Source: Brenneria salicis ATCC 15712 = DSM 30166 (lineage in GTDB: Bacteria; Pseudomonadota; Gammaproteobacteria; Enterobacterales; Enterobacteriaceae). Taken from it: a stretch of 64,000 nt of DNA. Shown here one piece after another: positions 1 to 9,989 of the stretch (positions are counted from its first letter, which is position 1; the number at the start of each line of letters is the position of its first letter). The DNA lies in contig NZ_QNRY01000011.1 in NCBI RefSeq assembly GCF_003315515.1, positions 23,288 to 87,287 on the forward strand. The letters are read 5' to 3'. The notes under the pieces are model-generated. The model had not been told where the DNA came from. It was given only the letters and a program-made list of their open reading frames with translations, and ran no database searches. Position numbers and translations under genes: made by a program.

Positions 1-1
1 G

Positions 2-1414
2 GGCACGGTGCTGCTCAGTTTGCTGATTGGTTTGCCAGCGGCCTGGTTGATGGCGATGTACCGTTTTCCCGGCCAGCGTATTTTGGGTTGGGCGCTTTGT
101 TTGCCCTTGGCGATGCCCGCTTTCCTGCTTGCCTACCTTTATGCCGATATCGCCGCGCCTTTGCAGACCCTGATTGGACTGTCCGGTTCTGTGGCCGTGC
201 CGTGCGGCGCATGCGTTGTCCTGGCGCTGGCGCTGTACCCTTATATTTATCTGTTGGTGCGCCACGCATTGGCAAAACAACCGGCCAGCCTGATTCATTC
301 GGCCCGCATGCTTAAGCTTTCCCATGCGCAAGTAATAAAGCGGGTTTGTCTGCCCATCGCCCGACCAGCGATGGTGACGGGGGCGATACTGGTGGCGGTA
401 GAGGCCTTCGGCGACTACGGCGCGGCATCTTATCTGGCGCTCCCTACACTGACGACCGCTGTGCTGGATATCTGGCAGCAGCAGGGCGATCTGGGCGCGG
501 CGGCGCGTATTGCGGTAATCATCCTGCCTTTTATTTTCTTATTGATGTATCTGGCGCATGTCTGGCGGCGGAAAAACCAGATCTACCAGGCGCGTTTGCA
601 GGCGGAACCGCTTGTCCCGCCCAGATTGCGCGGCTGGCGCAGCGGATTGGCGCAGTTCTACTGTTGGAGCCTTGTCTGTCTGGCATTCATTTTTCCACTC
701 TTGCGGCTGGCGTGGGGGGCGATGGGGCAGGTTATGCCGGGTTGGGATCAGGTATTTCTGCTTGCTATCGGCAACAGCGTACTGATTTCTACCGTGGCCA
801 CTGCGTTGATTACGCTTATGGCGATATCATTTGTGTTTTATACCCGCACTGTGGGCCCATCGGCGAATCAACTTCCTATGCGGCTGATAGGCCTGAGCCT
901 TGCGATCCCCGGCGCAGTGTTGGCGGTGGGATGGTTTATCCCTCTGGTTTGGATTGGTCATGGTCTTGGACAACTGGCGCAGCGTATGACGTTATCCGGG
1001 CCGGAAATGTGGGTATCAGGATCGTTATTTATCCTGATGCTGGTATACAGCGCCAAATTTGCCCGCCTGATGCTGGATGGTCTGGAATACCGGATGGCGA
1101 CGATCCCGCTATCGCTGGATCGCGCCTGTCTGGTGCTTAAATGCTCTGCCCGCGAGCGCTGGTCGCGGGTGCATCTTCCTTTACTGAGGCGCGCTCTGCT
1201 GGTTGGCGCGCTGCTGGTTTTCACCGAAAGTATGAAAGAACTGAATGTTTCTTTGCTGTTGCGTCCATTGCATCTTGAAATGCTGGCAACCTATGTTTTC
1301 CGGTTGACGTCAGGGGAGCCGGCGACATCGCTGGCTTTGCCTGCATTGGTCCTGGTGCTGGTGGGAATGGTTCCTGTGGTTGGCTTGATCCGGGTTTTAA
1401 ATATCAAAGGGTAA
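2..1414 (+). CDS. Iron(III)-type ABC transporter permease, 5' end cut by window edge
   Basis: Inner-membrane permease of the FbpB/SfuB/AfuB type, which carries ferric iron released by a periplasmic binding protein into the cytoplasm. About 470 residues are visible and the frame is open to the window edge; family members are about 500-550 residues, so the N-terminus lies upstream. The protein is strongly hydrophobic with two binding-protein-dependent permease halves. Each half has an EAA-type loop (around AEALRxxxL-like stretches near residues 100 and 390) for docking the ATPase. It ends four bases before the ATPase gene, so the two are co-transcribed. Substrate is inferred from family only; a thiamine or other small-solute importer of the same fold is possible. 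Confidence 0.75.
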   Translation, partial: GTVLLSLLIGLPAAWLMAMYRFPGQRILGWALCLPLAMPAFLLAYLYADIAAPLQTLIGLSGSVAVPCGACVVLALALYPYIYLLVRHALAKQPASLIHSARMLKLSHAQVIKRVCLPIARPAMVTGAILVAVEAFGDYGAASYLALPTLTTAVLDIWQQQGDLGAAARIAVIILPFIFLLMYLAHVWRRKNQIYQARLQAEPLVPPRLRGWRSGLAQFYCWSLVCLAFIFPLLRLAWGAMGQVMPGWDQVFLLAIGNSVLISTVATALITLMAISFVFYTRTVGPSANQLPMRLIGLSLAIPGAVLAVGWFIPLVWIGHGLGQLAQRMTLSGPEMWVSGSLFILMLVYSAKFARLMLDGLEYRMATIPLSLDRACLVLKCSARERWSRVHLPLLRRALLVGALLVFTESMKELNVSLLLRPLHLEMLATYVFRLTSGEPATSLALPALVLVLVGMVPVVGLIRVLNIKG

Positions 1415-1418
1415 TAAC

Positions 1419-2477
1419 ATGGTAACGTCGGTGGATATGCTCAGTGTGAAGTCATTACGCTGTGGCCTGAGTCTGGAAAACGTGACGTTTGCTGTCCGGG
1501 CTGATGAAACCATCTGCTTGCTGGGCAGAAATGACAGCGGTAAAACGACGCTGCTCCACGCTATCGCCGGCTTGTTGCCGATCGAACAGGGCGAGATTCT
1601 CTTTGACGGACAACCCATCAGTACCCCTCAGCAGATGTTGCCGCCGGAGCAACGTCAGATTGGCATGCTTTTTCAGGATTATGCCTTGTTTCCTCATTTG
1701 ACTGTCGAAGGCAATGTGGCGTTTGGTTTATATGGTCAGGCGGCCAGCGACGTAGCGCGTATCGGCGGGGAGATGCTGACGCTGTTGAAGCTTGATGAGG
1801 TGGCGTCCCGCTATCCGCATGAATTGTCAAACGAACAGCAGCAGCGTTTGTCTCTGGCGCGGGCGCTGGCTTGCGACCCCAAATTACTGTTGCTGGACGA
1901 ACCTTTCGCCGGACTGGATAGCCAGTGCCGTTATCAGCTGATAACCGAATTGCGGCAGATATTGAAACAGCGGCATATCGCGGCTATTTTTGCGACGCAT
2001 AGCCGGGAAGAGGCGTTTGCCTGCGCCGATCATCTCATCTTGCTGGAGGCGGGTAAAATTGTTCAGCAAGGTTATCCGTATGAACTTTATCACCGCCCCG
2101 TCAGTCGGTTTGTAGCGGATTTTCTGGGTAATACGAATTATCTGCCTGTGAAGATCCAAAGCGATCATCAATGGCAGAGTGTGTTAGGCGATCACCATGC
2201 CAATCATCGGCTGAATCAACCGATTGATTCGCAATGCGACTGGATGGTGCGTCCTCTGGACGTCGCGCTGGCGCTGGACCCGGACGGCAGCGCGCAAATT
2301 GAGGATCGGCTTTTTACCGGCACATCCAATCTCTATAAGGTGAGCCTGGGCGAACTGATCATTCTGGTGCAGACCAGCAACTGGTTTGAGCCGGGGCAGA
2401 ATGTGCGTCTGAGCATTAAGACCGAGCAGCCGGTGCTCTTTCCGGCGCTTACGACGCCTTCGCCGGCAGATCAATAA
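1419..2477 (+). CDS. ABC transporter ATP-binding protein (FbpC/SfuC type)
   Basis: ATPase partner of the preceding permease, 352 residues. Visible parts: Walker A GRNDSGKT near residue 37, Q-loop FQDYALFPH, Walker B LLLLDEPFAGLD, switch histidine in ATHSREEAF, and a C-terminal TOBE-like substrate-regulation domain from about residue 240. The start is supported by AAAGGG eight bases upstream. The ABC signature reads LSNEQQQR instead of the usual LSGGQQQR, an unusual loss of the two glycines that contact ATP across the dimer. The rest of the protein looks intact. Iron as substrate is inferred from family resemblance. Confidence 0.8.
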   Translation: MVTSVDMLSVKSLRCGLSLENVTFAVRADETICLLGRNDSGKTTLLHAIAGLLPIEQGEILFDGQPISTPQQMLPPEQRQIGMLFQDYALFPHLTVEGNVAFGLYGQAASDVARIGGEMLTLLKLDEVASRYPHELSNEQQQRLSLARALACDPKLLLLDEPFAGLDSQCRYQLITELRQILKQRHIAAIFATHSREEAFACADHLILLEAGKIVQQGYPYELYHRPVSRFVADFLGNTNYLPVKIQSDHQWQSVLGDHHANHRLNQPIDSQCDWMVRPLDVALALDPDGSAQIEDRLFTGTSNLYKVSLGELIILVQTSNWFEPGQNVRLSIKTEQPVLFPALTTPSPADQ

Positions 2478-2697
2478 ATGGCTGACCGGGCAGCGGTGCA
2501 GTCACCCGATAACTGATTTTGTAATCAGGCATGTTCATCAACGCGCCTTAACCGGAAGGATGGGGCTGGCCGGTGGTTTCTGGTATACTTCGCGCCCTTG
2601 GGCGCAATTTGCCTGCGCTGGCGACCGTTCAGCATAAGGGGCATCATCGTCTTTGCCGATGATACTGCATTCTTTTATTCAAAGAGTTATGAGTATG

Positions 2698-3231
2698 ATG
2701 AAACATACCGTAGAAGTCATGATTCCTGAACAGGAAGTGATGGATCGCGTTAACGAGTTAGGCCGACAAATCAGCGATCACTATCGTGGCAGCGGCAGTG
2801 ATATGGTGTTGGTCGGCTTGCTGCGTGGTTCATTTATCTTTATGGCGGATCTATGCCGGGCTATTGATGTTGCGCACGAAGTCGATTTCATGACGGCATC
2901 CAGCTATGGCAGCGGTATGAATACCACTCGCGATGTGAAAATCCTCAAGGATCTGGACGAAGATATTCGCGGTAAGGACGTGTTGATCGTCGAAGATATT
3001 ATCGATTCCGGCAATACCTTGAGCAGAGTGCGTGAAATTCTGCAATTGCGTGAACCTAAATCGCTGGCGATATGTACCCTGCTGAATAAACCGGAACGTC
3101 GGGAAGTGGAGGTGAACGTCGAATGGGTCGGGTTCGCTATTCCTGACGAGTTCGTGGTGGGATATGGCATCGACTATGCTCAGCACTATCGCCATTTACC
3201 CTATATCGGAAAAGTGGTTCCTCAAGCATAA
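2698..3231 (+). CDS. hpt: Hypoxanthine phosphoribosyltransferase
   Basis: Cytosolic purine-salvage enzyme that joins hypoxanthine (and guanine weakly) to PRPP to make IMP. It is 177 residues and nearly co-linear with E. coli Hpt. The PRPP-binding loop [10 protein letters not shown] lies at residues 98-107, and the flexible-loop SYGSGM near residue 70. Three in-frame ATGs sit close together (2689, 2695, 2698); the last matches the conserved MKHTVEV start and is 11 bases from AAAGAG. The gene converges on can, with a perfect hairpin between them. Confidence 0.95.
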   Translation: MKHTVEVMIPEQEVMDRVNELGRQISDHYRGSGSDMVLVGLLRGSFIFMADLCRAIDVAHEVDFMTASSYGSGMNTTRDVKILKDLDEDIRGKDVLIVEDIIDSGNTLSRVREILQLREPKSLAICTLLNKPERREVEVNVEWVGFAIPDEFVVGYGIDYAQHYRHLPYIGKVVPQA

Positions 3232-3242
3232 GCGAGGCGGTG

Positions 3243-3269
3243 AATTGACGCCCGTTGCAGGCGTCAATT
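3243..3269. terminator. Hairpin between convergent hpt and can
   Basis: A perfect 10-bp stem (AATTGACGCC / GGCGTCAATT) with a 7-base loop lies between the two convergent genes. Neither side has a strong T tract, so it may end transcription weakly or protect 3' ends. Confidence 0.55.
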
Positions 3270-3277
3270 GGCATCAA

Positions 3278-3919
3278 TCAGGGCAGGGAAGAAATGGCGC
3301 GACGGTAGCGTTGTTCCAGCGTCTCCCTGTTGGTGGCGGTAACCTCCAGATCGCGCAATCGGCCATCCTGAATACCGTAAACCCAGCCGTGGATCATGAT
3401 TTTTTGTCCGCGTTTCCAGGCTGACTGCATCACGGTGGAGTGACCGAGGTTATAAACCTGCTCAACGACATTGATCTCGCACAGCGTATTCAACCGCTGT
3501 TCGGGAGGCAGTTCTCCCAGCAGCGAACTATGCTTGTACCACAGATCGCGGATATGCAGCAGCCAGTTGTTGATTAAGCCCAGTTCCGGGTTTTCAACTG
3601 CCGCCTGCACGCCGCCACAACCGTAATGACCGCAAATAATGATGTGTTCGACTTCCAGCACTTCGACCGCGTATTGCACGACAGACAGGCAGTTGAGGTC
3701 TGTGTGAATAACCAGGTTGGCGACGTTACGGTGAACAAACAGTTCTCCTGGCGCGAGGCTGGTCAGGCTTTCCGCAGGTACGCGACTATCCGAGCATCCA
3801 ATCCACAAGAAACGAGGTCGTTGCGCCTGCGCCAGCCGTTCAAAATAACCAGGATCTTCTTCCACCATCGTTTTTGACCAGCGTTGGTTATTCGCGATGA
3901 GTGCTTCAATTTCTTTCAT
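3278..3919 (-). CDS. can: Beta-class carbonic anhydrase
   Basis: Interconverts CO2 and bicarbonate in the cytosol, supplying bicarbonate for carboxylases. It has 213 residues. The zinc and catalytic residues of the family are present: C42 and D44 in GCSDSR, H98 and C101 in CGHYGCGG. Its sequence is close to E. coli Can (YadF), and it has the same position between hpt and the divergent yadGH operon. Confidence 0.95.
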   Translation of the reverse strand: MKEIEALIANNQRWSKTMVEEDPGYFERLAQAQRPRFLWIGCSDSRVPAESLTSLAPGELFVHRNVANLVIHTDLNCLSVVQYAVEVLEVEHIIICGHYGCGGVQAAVENPELGLINNWLLHIRDLWYKHSSLLGELPPEQRLNTLCEINVVEQVYNLGHSTVMQSAWKRGQKIMIHGWVYGIQDGRLRDLEVTATNRETLEQRYRRAISSLP

Positions 3920-4046
3920 GAAAGTAAATGACCTGTGACAGACAAGAAACAGTAGAGGTAATATAAGGCAACATTCGTCGTTTGAAAAACGATAGTTTTA
4001 AAATTGAAACTGTAGAACTCACTGATAATAAGGCAATCCATTTCTT

Positions 4047-4970
4047 ATGATATATGCACTGGAACTGGCGCAATTAACCAAAACCTACTCAGGGGGCGTC
4101 AACGCATTGCGCGGCATCGACCTACAGGTTGAAGCAGGCGATTTTTATGCTCTGCTGGGGCCGAATGGCGCAGGCAAATCCACCACTATCGGGATTATTA
4201 GCTCATTAGTGAATAAAACCGCCGGCAAGGTACGGGTGTTTGGTTATGATCTGGATCGGGACGTGGTTAACGCCAAGCGTCAACTGGGGTTAGTGCCGCA
4301 GGAATTCAACTTCAACCAGTTTGAAACCGTATTGCAGATAGTGGTGAGTCAGGCGGGCTATTACGGCGTAAAACGCGGTGAAGCGATGCTGAGGGCGGAG
4401 AAATACCTCAGGCAATTGGATTTGTGGGACAAGCGTAATGAAAAATCCCGCATGCTCTCCGGCGGGATGAAACGCCGTCTGATGATCGCCCGCGCATTGA
4501 TGCATGAACCTAAGCTGTTGATTCTGGATGAACCCACCGCTGGTGTGGATATTGAACTGCGCCGTTCCATGTGGGGCTTTCTCAAAGAGCTCAATGCGCA
4601 GGGCACCACGATCATTCTGACCACCCATTATCTGGAAGAAGCCGAAATGTTGTGCCGCAACATCGGCATTATCCAGCATGGCGAACTGGTGGAAAACACC
4701 TCGATGCGTCATCTGCTCTCCAAACTGAAATCTGAAACATTTATTTTTGATCTGGCCGCCAAAAGCCCGTTACCTCAGCTTGAAGGCTATCCGTTCCGGT
4801 TGGTGGATACTTCGACGCTTGAGGTGGAAGTGATGCGGGAACAGGGCATGAATGGGCTGTTCAGCCAGTTGAGCGCGCAGGGGATACAGGTACTGAGTAT
4901 GCGTAACAAAGCAAACCGGCTGGAGGAGTTGTTTGTCTCGCTGGTTAACGGTAATGGAGAAAAAGCATGA
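4047..4970 (+). CDS. yadG: ABC-2 type transporter ATP-binding protein YadG
   Basis: ATPase of an exporter of unknown substrate, 307 residues. Walker A GPNGAGKST is at residues 38-46, signature LSGGMKRR near 138, Walker B LLILDEPTAGVD near 160, and switch histidine in TTHYLEEAE. Its stop codon overlaps the yadH start by four bases (ATGA), so the two are translationally coupled. The pair is conserved next to hpt-can in enterobacteria. Substrate unknown. Confidence 0.92.
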   Translation: MIYALELAQLTKTYSGGVNALRGIDLQVEAGDFYALLGPNGAGKSTTIGIISSLVNKTAGKVRVFGYDLDRDVVNAKRQLGLVPQEFNFNQFETVLQIVVSQAGYYGVKRGEAMLRAEKYLRQLDLWDKRNEKSRMLSGGMKRRLMIARALMHEPKLLILDEPTAGVDIELRRSMWGFLKELNAQGTTIILTTHYLEEAEMLCRNIGIIQHGELVENTSMRHLLSKLKSETFIFDLAAKSPLPQLEGYPFRLVDTSTLEVEVMREQGMNGLFSQLSAQGIQVLSMRNKANRLEELFVSLVNGNGEKA

Positions 4971-5737
4971 TGCAGTTGTATTGGGTGGCGTTACAGAGTA
5001 TCTGGGTGAAAGAAGTCCACCGTTTTAGCCGTATCTGGATACAGACGCTGGTGCCGCCGGTTATCACCATGACGCTGTATTTTATTATTTTCGGCAATCT
5101 GATTGGTTCGCGTATTGGTGAGATGCATGGTTTTGATTATATGCAGTTCATCGTACCCGGCTTGATCATGATGTCGGTGATCACCAATTCTTACGCCAAT
5201 GTCGCTTCTTCATTTTTTAGTGCGAAATTTCAACGCAATATCGAGGAACTGCTGGTCGCGCCGGTGCCGACCCATGTGGTCATCGCCGGCTATGTCGGCG
5301 GCGGCGTGGCGCGCGGCGTATGTGTCGGTATGTTGGTGACCGTGGTATCGCTGTTTTTTGTTCCACTTCAGGTTCATGCCTGGTGGATCATTGTGCTGAC
5401 GCTATTACTGACGGCGGTGCTGTTCTCGCTGGCCGGACTGCTGAATGCGGTATTCGCCACCACCTTTGATGATATCAGCCTGATCCCGACCTTCGTGCTG
5501 ACGCCGCTCACCTATCTTGGCGGGGTATTTTATTCACTGACGCTGTTGCCACCCTTCTGGCAGGCGGTGTCGAAGCTTAATCCGTTAGTGTATATGATAA
5601 GCGGGTTCCGCTATGGCTTCCTGGGGATTCATGATGTCCCGCTGGTTTTTACCATGACGGTGCTGCTCGGCTTTATCCTGGCGTTTTATCTGCTGGCGTG
5701 GTGGTTGATCGAGCGTGGGCGCGGGCTACGTACCTGA
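4967..5737 (+). CDS. yadH: ABC-2 type transporter permease YadH
   Basis: Membrane half of the YadGH exporter, 256 residues with about six predicted hydrophobic segments typical of the ABC-2 permease family (residues 25-55, 60-80, 105-135, 140-165, 175-195, 225-250). The start overlaps the end of yadG. A strong terminator follows the gene. The exported substrate is not known. Confidence 0.92.
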   Translation: MMQLYWVALQSIWVKEVHRFSRIWIQTLVPPVITMTLYFIIFGNLIGSRIGEMHGFDYMQFIVPGLIMMSVITNSYANVASSFFSAKFQRNIEELLVAPVPTHVVIAGYVGGGVARGVCVGMLVTVVSLFFVPLQVHAWWIIVLTLLLTAVLFSLAGLLNAVFATTFDDISLIPTFVLTPLTYLGGVFYSLTLLPPFWQAVSKLNPLVYMISGFRYGFLGIHDVPLVFTMTVLLGFILAFYLLAWWLIERGRGLRT

Positions 5738-5751
5738 TACATGATAGTGGG

Positions 5752-5776
5752 AAGGCGGTGATAGCACCGCCTTTTT
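5752..5776 (+). terminator. Rho-independent terminator after yadGH
   Basis: A 9-bp stem AAGGCGGTG / CACCGCCTT with a four-base loop is followed directly by a T run. It is placed 15 bases after the yadH stop, and could also serve the converging pan genes. Confidence 0.85.
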
Positions 5777-5781
5777 CACCC

Positions 5782-6162
5782 TCAGGCAACCTGAACCGGA
5801 ATGGCTTTGGCCTGACGTTGCAGTTCATTATCGCCAGTGAAATAGGCGACGTTGGGACGATGCTCTCGTGCTTGCTCATCGGACATCTGCACATAAGAAC
5901 AGATGATCAGTTTGTCGCCCACGCAGGCGCAGCGTGCCGCCGCGCCATTGACGGAAATAATTCGCGAACCTCTCTCGCCCGCGATGGCGTAGGTCGAAAA
6001 ACGCTGACCATTGTCCACGTTATAGATATCAATCGCTTCATATTCCAGAATGCCCGCGGCATCCATAAAATCCTGATCGATGGCGCAAGAGCCTTCATAG
6101 TGCAAATCTGCCTGGGTGACTTTCACCCGGTGCAATTTGCCTTGCAGCATGGTACGTATCAT
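5782..6162 (-). CDS. panD: Aspartate 1-decarboxylase (pyruvoyl enzyme)
   Basis: Makes beta-alanine from L-aspartate for pantothenate and CoA synthesis. It is 126 residues, the family length. The proenzyme self-cleaves between G24 and S25, and the YEGSC motif is present at exactly that position, giving the pyruvoyl group on S25. The start at 6162 follows GAGG by ten bases; a longer frame from a GTG at 6183 would swallow this ribosome site and is rejected. Downstream of panC, reading the same way. Confidence 0.95.
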   Translation of the reverse strand: MIRTMLQGKLHRVKVTQADLHYEGSCAIDQDFMDAAGILEYEAIDIYNVDNGQRFSTYAIAGERGSRIISVNGAAARCACVGDKLIICSYVQMSDEQAREHRPNVAYFTGDNELQRQAKAIPVQVA

Positions 6163-6179
6163 CGCTTTGTTACCTCGGT

Positions 6180-7034
6180 TCACACAGTCAAATCAACTTG
6201 CTGGTTATCAATCAATCGCGCTTTGCCTAACCAGGCGGCCATCAGAACAACCGCGCGAGCGCTGGCCGCGGTCAGCGGCTGTAATGTATCGGCATCACGA
6301 ATAAACAGTTCATCCGGGGTAAAACCGGCCTGTCGAAGTTGTTCTTCGGCCTGACCCAGCAGCGCATCAATCTGCCGCTCGCCCTGCGACAACTGTTCAA
6401 CCACGCCAGCCATCACCTTATGCAAGCGCGGGGCGATTTTGCGTTCTTCCGGGCTGAGATAGCCGTTACGCGAACTCAGCGCCAATCCGTCTTTCGCCCG
6501 CACAATCGGTACGCCGACAATGGCGATGTCATAGCCCATATCGCGGACTAACTGACGGATCAGCAACAACTGCTGATAATCTTTTTCGCCGAAGCAGGCT
6601 ACATCCGGTTGCGCCATATTGAACAGTTTGCTGACGATGGTGGCGACGCCGCGAAAATGACCGGGACGACTGGCGCCTTCCAACATAGCGGACAGTCCCG
6701 GCACGTCGACGAAGGTTTGCGCTTCCAACCCATTCGGATATATCACGTCCGGGCTGGGGGCGAAAACCAAATCGACGCTTTTACGATTCAGTTTCTCGCA
6801 ATCCTCCTGCAATGTGCGGGGATAATGCGCCAGATCATCCTGTCGTTCAAACTGCATGGGATTGACGAAAATACTGACGATCACGATATCGGCCCGCGCT
6901 CTGGCTTCATCCACCAATGTCAGATGCCCGTCGTGCAAATTCCCCATCGTGGGCACCAGCGCAATACGTTTCCCCTCTTGACGCCAGCGACGAATTTCGC
7001 GGCGCAGCAGCAGAGGGGTTTCAATAATCAACAC
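6180..7034 (-). CDS. panC: Pantothenate synthetase
   Basis: ATP-dependent ligase that joins pantoate and beta-alanine to give pantothenate. It is 284 residues. The HIGH-like HDGH motif is near residues 34-37 in [10 protein letters not shown], with the KMSKS-like region SSRNGYLS near 187. Two in-frame GTG codons exist: 7040 is only one base from the AAGGAG ribosome site, while 7034 is seven bases away and matches the conserved start MLIIET, so 7034 is chosen. It lies between panB and panD, the usual enterobacterial cluster order. Confidence 0.95.
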   Translation of the reverse strand: MLIIETPLLLRREIRRWRQEGKRIALVPTMGNLHDGHLTLVDEARARADIVIVSIFVNPMQFERQDDLAHYPRTLQEDCEKLNRKSVDLVFAPSPDVIYPNGLEAQTFVDVPGLSAMLEGASRPGHFRGVATIVSKLFNMAQPDVACFGEKDYQQLLLIRQLVRDMGYDIAIVGVPIVRAKDGLALSSRNGYLSPEERKIAPRLHKVMAGVVEQLSQGERQIDALLGQAEEQLRQAGFTPDELFIRDADTLQPLTAASARAVVLMAAWLGKARLIDNQQVDLTV

Positions 7035-7064
7035 ACCCACACTCCTTAATGAGAACAGCCGGTG

Positions 7065-7859
7065 TTAATGGAAAGAATGTTCTTCAGCCGGATAACTCCC
7101 TTGTTCCACCTCTTGCACATAGAGGCGTGCGGCAGCGCGAATATCGCCGCTTTGCGCCAGAAAGTCTTTGGCGAATTTAGGGGTTTTCTCACCGGTAATG
7201 CCCAGGGCGTCATGCATGACCAGAACCTGTCCATCGGTGACATTGCCGGCGCCGATGCCGATGACCGGAATCGCAAGGGCTTCGGTGACGCGTTGCGCCA
7301 GCGCGACCGGCACACACTCCAGCACCAGTAGCTGGGCGCCGGCCTGCTCCAGCGCGAGTGCATCCTCCAGGAGTTGATTGGCCGTCGCTTCGTCGCGCCC
7401 CTGAATTTTGTAACCGCCGAAAATATTAATCGACTGCGGCGTCAGACCAAGGTGTCCGCATACGGGAACAGCGCGTTCGGTCAGCATTTTCACGGTCGGC
7501 GCCAGCCAGCTTCCGCCTTCCAGTTTGACCATATTGGCGCCGGCGCGCATCAATTCTGCGGCCTGGCTAAAGGCTTGTTCCGGCGTGGCGTAACTCATGA
7601 ACGGCAGATCTGCGAGCACCAGCGCCAAAGGCGCGCCGCGGCGAACGCAATGCGTGTGATAGACAATATCGCTAACGGTAACGGGCAGCGTGGAATCGTG
7701 TCCCTGTAATGCCATGCCCAGAGAATCGCCAATCAGCATCACCTTGATCCCCTGTTCAAAGAACAGGCGAGAGAAGCTGGCGTCGTAAGCGGTGATCGAA
7801 GCGAATTTCCGCTTTTCTTGTTTCCATTGGTGCAAATGGGAGATGGTCGTCGGTTTCAT
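7065..7859 (-). CDS. panB: 3-methyl-2-oxobutanoate hydroxymethyltransferase
   Basis: First committed step of pantothenate synthesis: transfers a hydroxymethyl group from 5,10-methylene-tetrahydrofolate to ketoisovalerate to give ketopantoate. It has 264 residues, identical in length to E. coli PanB. Conserved TIM-barrel motifs [19 protein letters not shown] and KLEGG are visible. It lies 30 bases upstream of panC on the same strand, and folK lies upstream again. Confidence 0.95.
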   Translation of the reverse strand: MKPTTISHLHQWKQEKRKFASITAYDASFSRLFFEQGIKVMLIGDSLGMALQGHDSTLPVTVSDIVYHTHCVRRGAPLALVLADLPFMSYATPEQAFSQAAELMRAGANMVKLEGGSWLAPTVKMLTERAVPVCGHLGLTPQSINIFGGYKIQGRDEATANQLLEDALALEQAGAQLLVLECVPVALAQRVTEALAIPVIGIGAGNVTDGQVLVMHDALGITGEKTPKFAKDFLAQSGDIRAAARLYVQEVEQGSYPAEEHSFH

Positions 7860-7993
7860 GACAGCCTTCCTAAGTCAATAGGGCGAAGAATGAAAGGCGA
7901 TCATTCTAATGGAAGCGGACGTGCAGGGATATACCCTTATCCTGCAAGTTTCTGTTGTCAATCGAAAACAACCGCTCATGGGGGCGGCGCGAG

Positions 7994-8491
7994 TTATGGG
8001 TGGTTATCGTCATCCCAGTACGTCAGGCCGTTGCGATCGACGCGGGCCAGGCGATGAGCAAGTGATTCACCATCCGGGAACACCAGATCAGGCGCGATCT
8101 CGGCCAGCGGATACAGCATGAACTCGCGATTTTTCATATCGTAATGAGGAACCGTCAGACGGGCCGTATCAATCACTACGTCGCCAAACAGCAGAATATC
8201 CAGATCCAGCGTGCGTGGCCCCCAACGGTGCGCCTTGCGCTCACGCCCCTGCTCAAGCTCAATCGCCTGCGTATGGTCGAGCAACTGTACGGCGCTCAGA
8301 TCGGTTTCCAGCGCCACGACCGCATTAAGATAATCCGGCTGATCCTGCGGACCAAGCGGGCGACTGCGGTAAAATGAGGAACATATGCTCACGCGGGTGA
8401 GCGGCACAGTATCCAGCGCGGTCAACGCGGCGCGCACTTGTTGTAACGGCTGGGCCAGATTGCTGCCCAGCGCCACAAAAACGCGCGTCAT
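7994..8491 (-). CDS. folK: 6-hydroxymethyl-7,8-dihydropterin pyrophosphokinase
   Basis: Transfers pyrophosphate from ATP to the pterin in folate synthesis. It has 165 residues. Recognisable motifs are ALGSNL at the N-terminus, the [15 protein letters not shown] substrate loop near residue 45, and [14 protein letters not shown] near residue 90 with the metal-binding aspartates. The start overlaps the pcnB stop by four bases (ATGA), a coupling also seen in E. coli. Confidence 0.95.
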   Translation of the reverse strand: MTRVFVALGSNLAQPLQQVRAALTALDTVPLTRVSICSSFYRSRPLGPQDQPDYLNAVVALETDLSAVQLLDHTQAIELEQGRERKAHRWGPRTLDLDILLFGDVVIDTARLTVPHYDMKNREFMLYPLAEIAPDLVFPDGESLAHRLARVDRNGLTYWDDDNHP

Positions 8492-9903
8492 CCGGCGTTT
8501 TCCCTGCGTATTGCCGCTGGCTTGCGTGGTCGGCGGGGGCGAGAGCGACGGTGCGGCATCGGGCCGTCATCCAATGATTTCAGCATATTTTGCTGTAGCG
8601 GCGGCGCGGCAACCTGAAACTCCCCCCACCATGCGGCCAGACGCAGCAATTCCTGATGGTTTTCTATTTCAGCGCGCAAGCAAAGCAGATCATAAGCCGC
8701 ATGGAATTTCGGATGTTCCATCAGCTTATACGCCCGTTTCCCCTGACGGCGCGACAGGCGCAACTGCAATTGCCAGATATCGCGCACTAAAGAGGTAATA
8801 CGTTTAGGAATAGCCAGTGAACGGCACTGTTCATCCAGCACATCGTTCATTGCCAGCGAGAAGGCATCGAAATACGCCAGTCCGCTTTCCTGCGCCAGCT
8901 TTTGCACATGTTCGATCAGCGGATACCACAACATGGCGGCGAACAGAAACGCCGGGTTAACACGCATATTGTTTTGCAGACGCTGGTCGGTATTTTTAAG
9001 AACCTGCTCCACCATCCGCTCCAGCGTGGTATCGCCCGCTTCGGTAAAGTGGCGGCTAATCAACGGGAATAGCGGCTGGAATAACTGATATTCGCACAGC
9101 ATTTTGTAGGTTGGGTAGCCGTAACCGGTTTGCAGCAGCTTCAGCGACTCTTCGAACATCCGGGCGGCGGGAATATCATGCAACAAGGCCGCCAGACGCG
9201 GGATCGGTTGGGCGGTTTCCGGGCTAATGGTCATACCCAGTTTGGCGGCAAAACGCACGGCGCGCAGCATGCGCACCGGATCTTCACGGTAGCGGGTTTC
9301 AGGGTCGCCAATCATGCGAATGATCCCCTGACGCAGGTCATTCAACCCATTGGTGTAGTCACGAACAGTGAAGTCGGAAATCGTGTAATACAGGCTGTTG
9401 ATGGAAAAATCACGACGCTGGGCATCTTCCTCAATCGAGCCAAAAATATTATCGCGTAACAGCATGCCGCTCTGCGCTTGCTGGGCGGAATTCTTGACTT
9501 CCTGCTGCTCCTGATGCTGGTCGTGATGACCGCGGAACGTCGCGACCTCAATCACTTCAGGCCCGAACATCACGTGAGCCAGACGGAAACGGCGACCGAC
9601 CAAACGGCAGTTGCGAAATAGCTTACGCACCTGTTCGGGGGTCGCATTGGTGGTGATATCAAAATCTTTCGGCTTTTTGCCCAGCAGCAGGTCGCGAACG
9701 CCGCCGCCGACCAGATAAGCCTCGTAGCCCGCTTTGTTCAGACGATAAAGTACTTTCAGCGCATTATCGCTGATATCACTGCGTGAAATATTATGCTGGT
9801 CACGCGGGATTACCGTCAGATGCTGACGCGGTTCCTGGTGCTCGACCGTTTCGTTCTCACGATTCAGTACTTTACGGCAAAAATTAGCGACTCGGGTAAA
9901 GAT
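8488..9903 (-). CDS. pcnB: Poly(A) polymerase I, translated from a non-AUG codon
   Basis: Adds poly(A) tails to RNA 3' ends, marking them for decay and controlling plasmid copy number. About 471 residues. The nucleotidyltransferase core has [10 protein letters not shown] near residue 66 and catalytic DFD near 80-82; an [11 protein letters not shown] motif and a basic C-terminal tail follow. The first ATG/GTG/TTG in frame is the GTG at 9630, which would remove the catalytic site. The conserved N-terminus ([10 protein letters not shown]) continues upstream to ATT-ATC at 9906-9901, three to six bases after GAGG. E. coli pcnB is known to start at AUU, so an AUU/AUC start is inferred here. The reported start is the ATC at 9903. 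Confidence 0.9.
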   Translation of the reverse strand: MFTRVANFCRKVLNRENETVEHQEPRQHLTVIPRDQHNISRSDISDNALKVLYRLNKAGYEAYLVGGGVRDLLLGKKPKDFDITTNATPEQVRKLFRNCRLVGRRFRLAHVMFGPEVIEVATFRGHHDQHQEQQEVKNSAQQAQSGMLLRDNIFGSIEEDAQRRDFSINSLYYTISDFTVRDYTNGLNDLRQGIIRMIGDPETRYREDPVRMLRAVRFAAKLGMTISPETAQPIPRLAALLHDIPAARMFEESLKLLQTGYGYPTYKMLCEYQLFQPLFPLISRHFTEAGDTTLERMVEQVLKNTDQRLQNNMRVNPAFLFAAMLWYPLIEHVQKLAQESGLAYFDAFSLAMNDVLDEQCRSLAIPKRITSLVRDIWQLQLRLSRRQGKRAYKLMEHPKFHAAYDLLCLRAEIENHQELLRLAAWWGEFQVAAPPLQQNMLKSLDDGPMPHRRSRPRRPRKPAAIRRENAG

Positions 9904-9989
9904 AATACACCTCGATAGTGATGGATAAATAAAGGCACAACCGAAAAATAGCGGCTAATCATAGCTCACCAAACCCTCTTTGAGAATAA

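Noticed and set aside
5698..6354. Long open frame on the plus strand opposite panD/panC
   Set aside because: It lies antisense to two well-supported genes and resembles no known protein.
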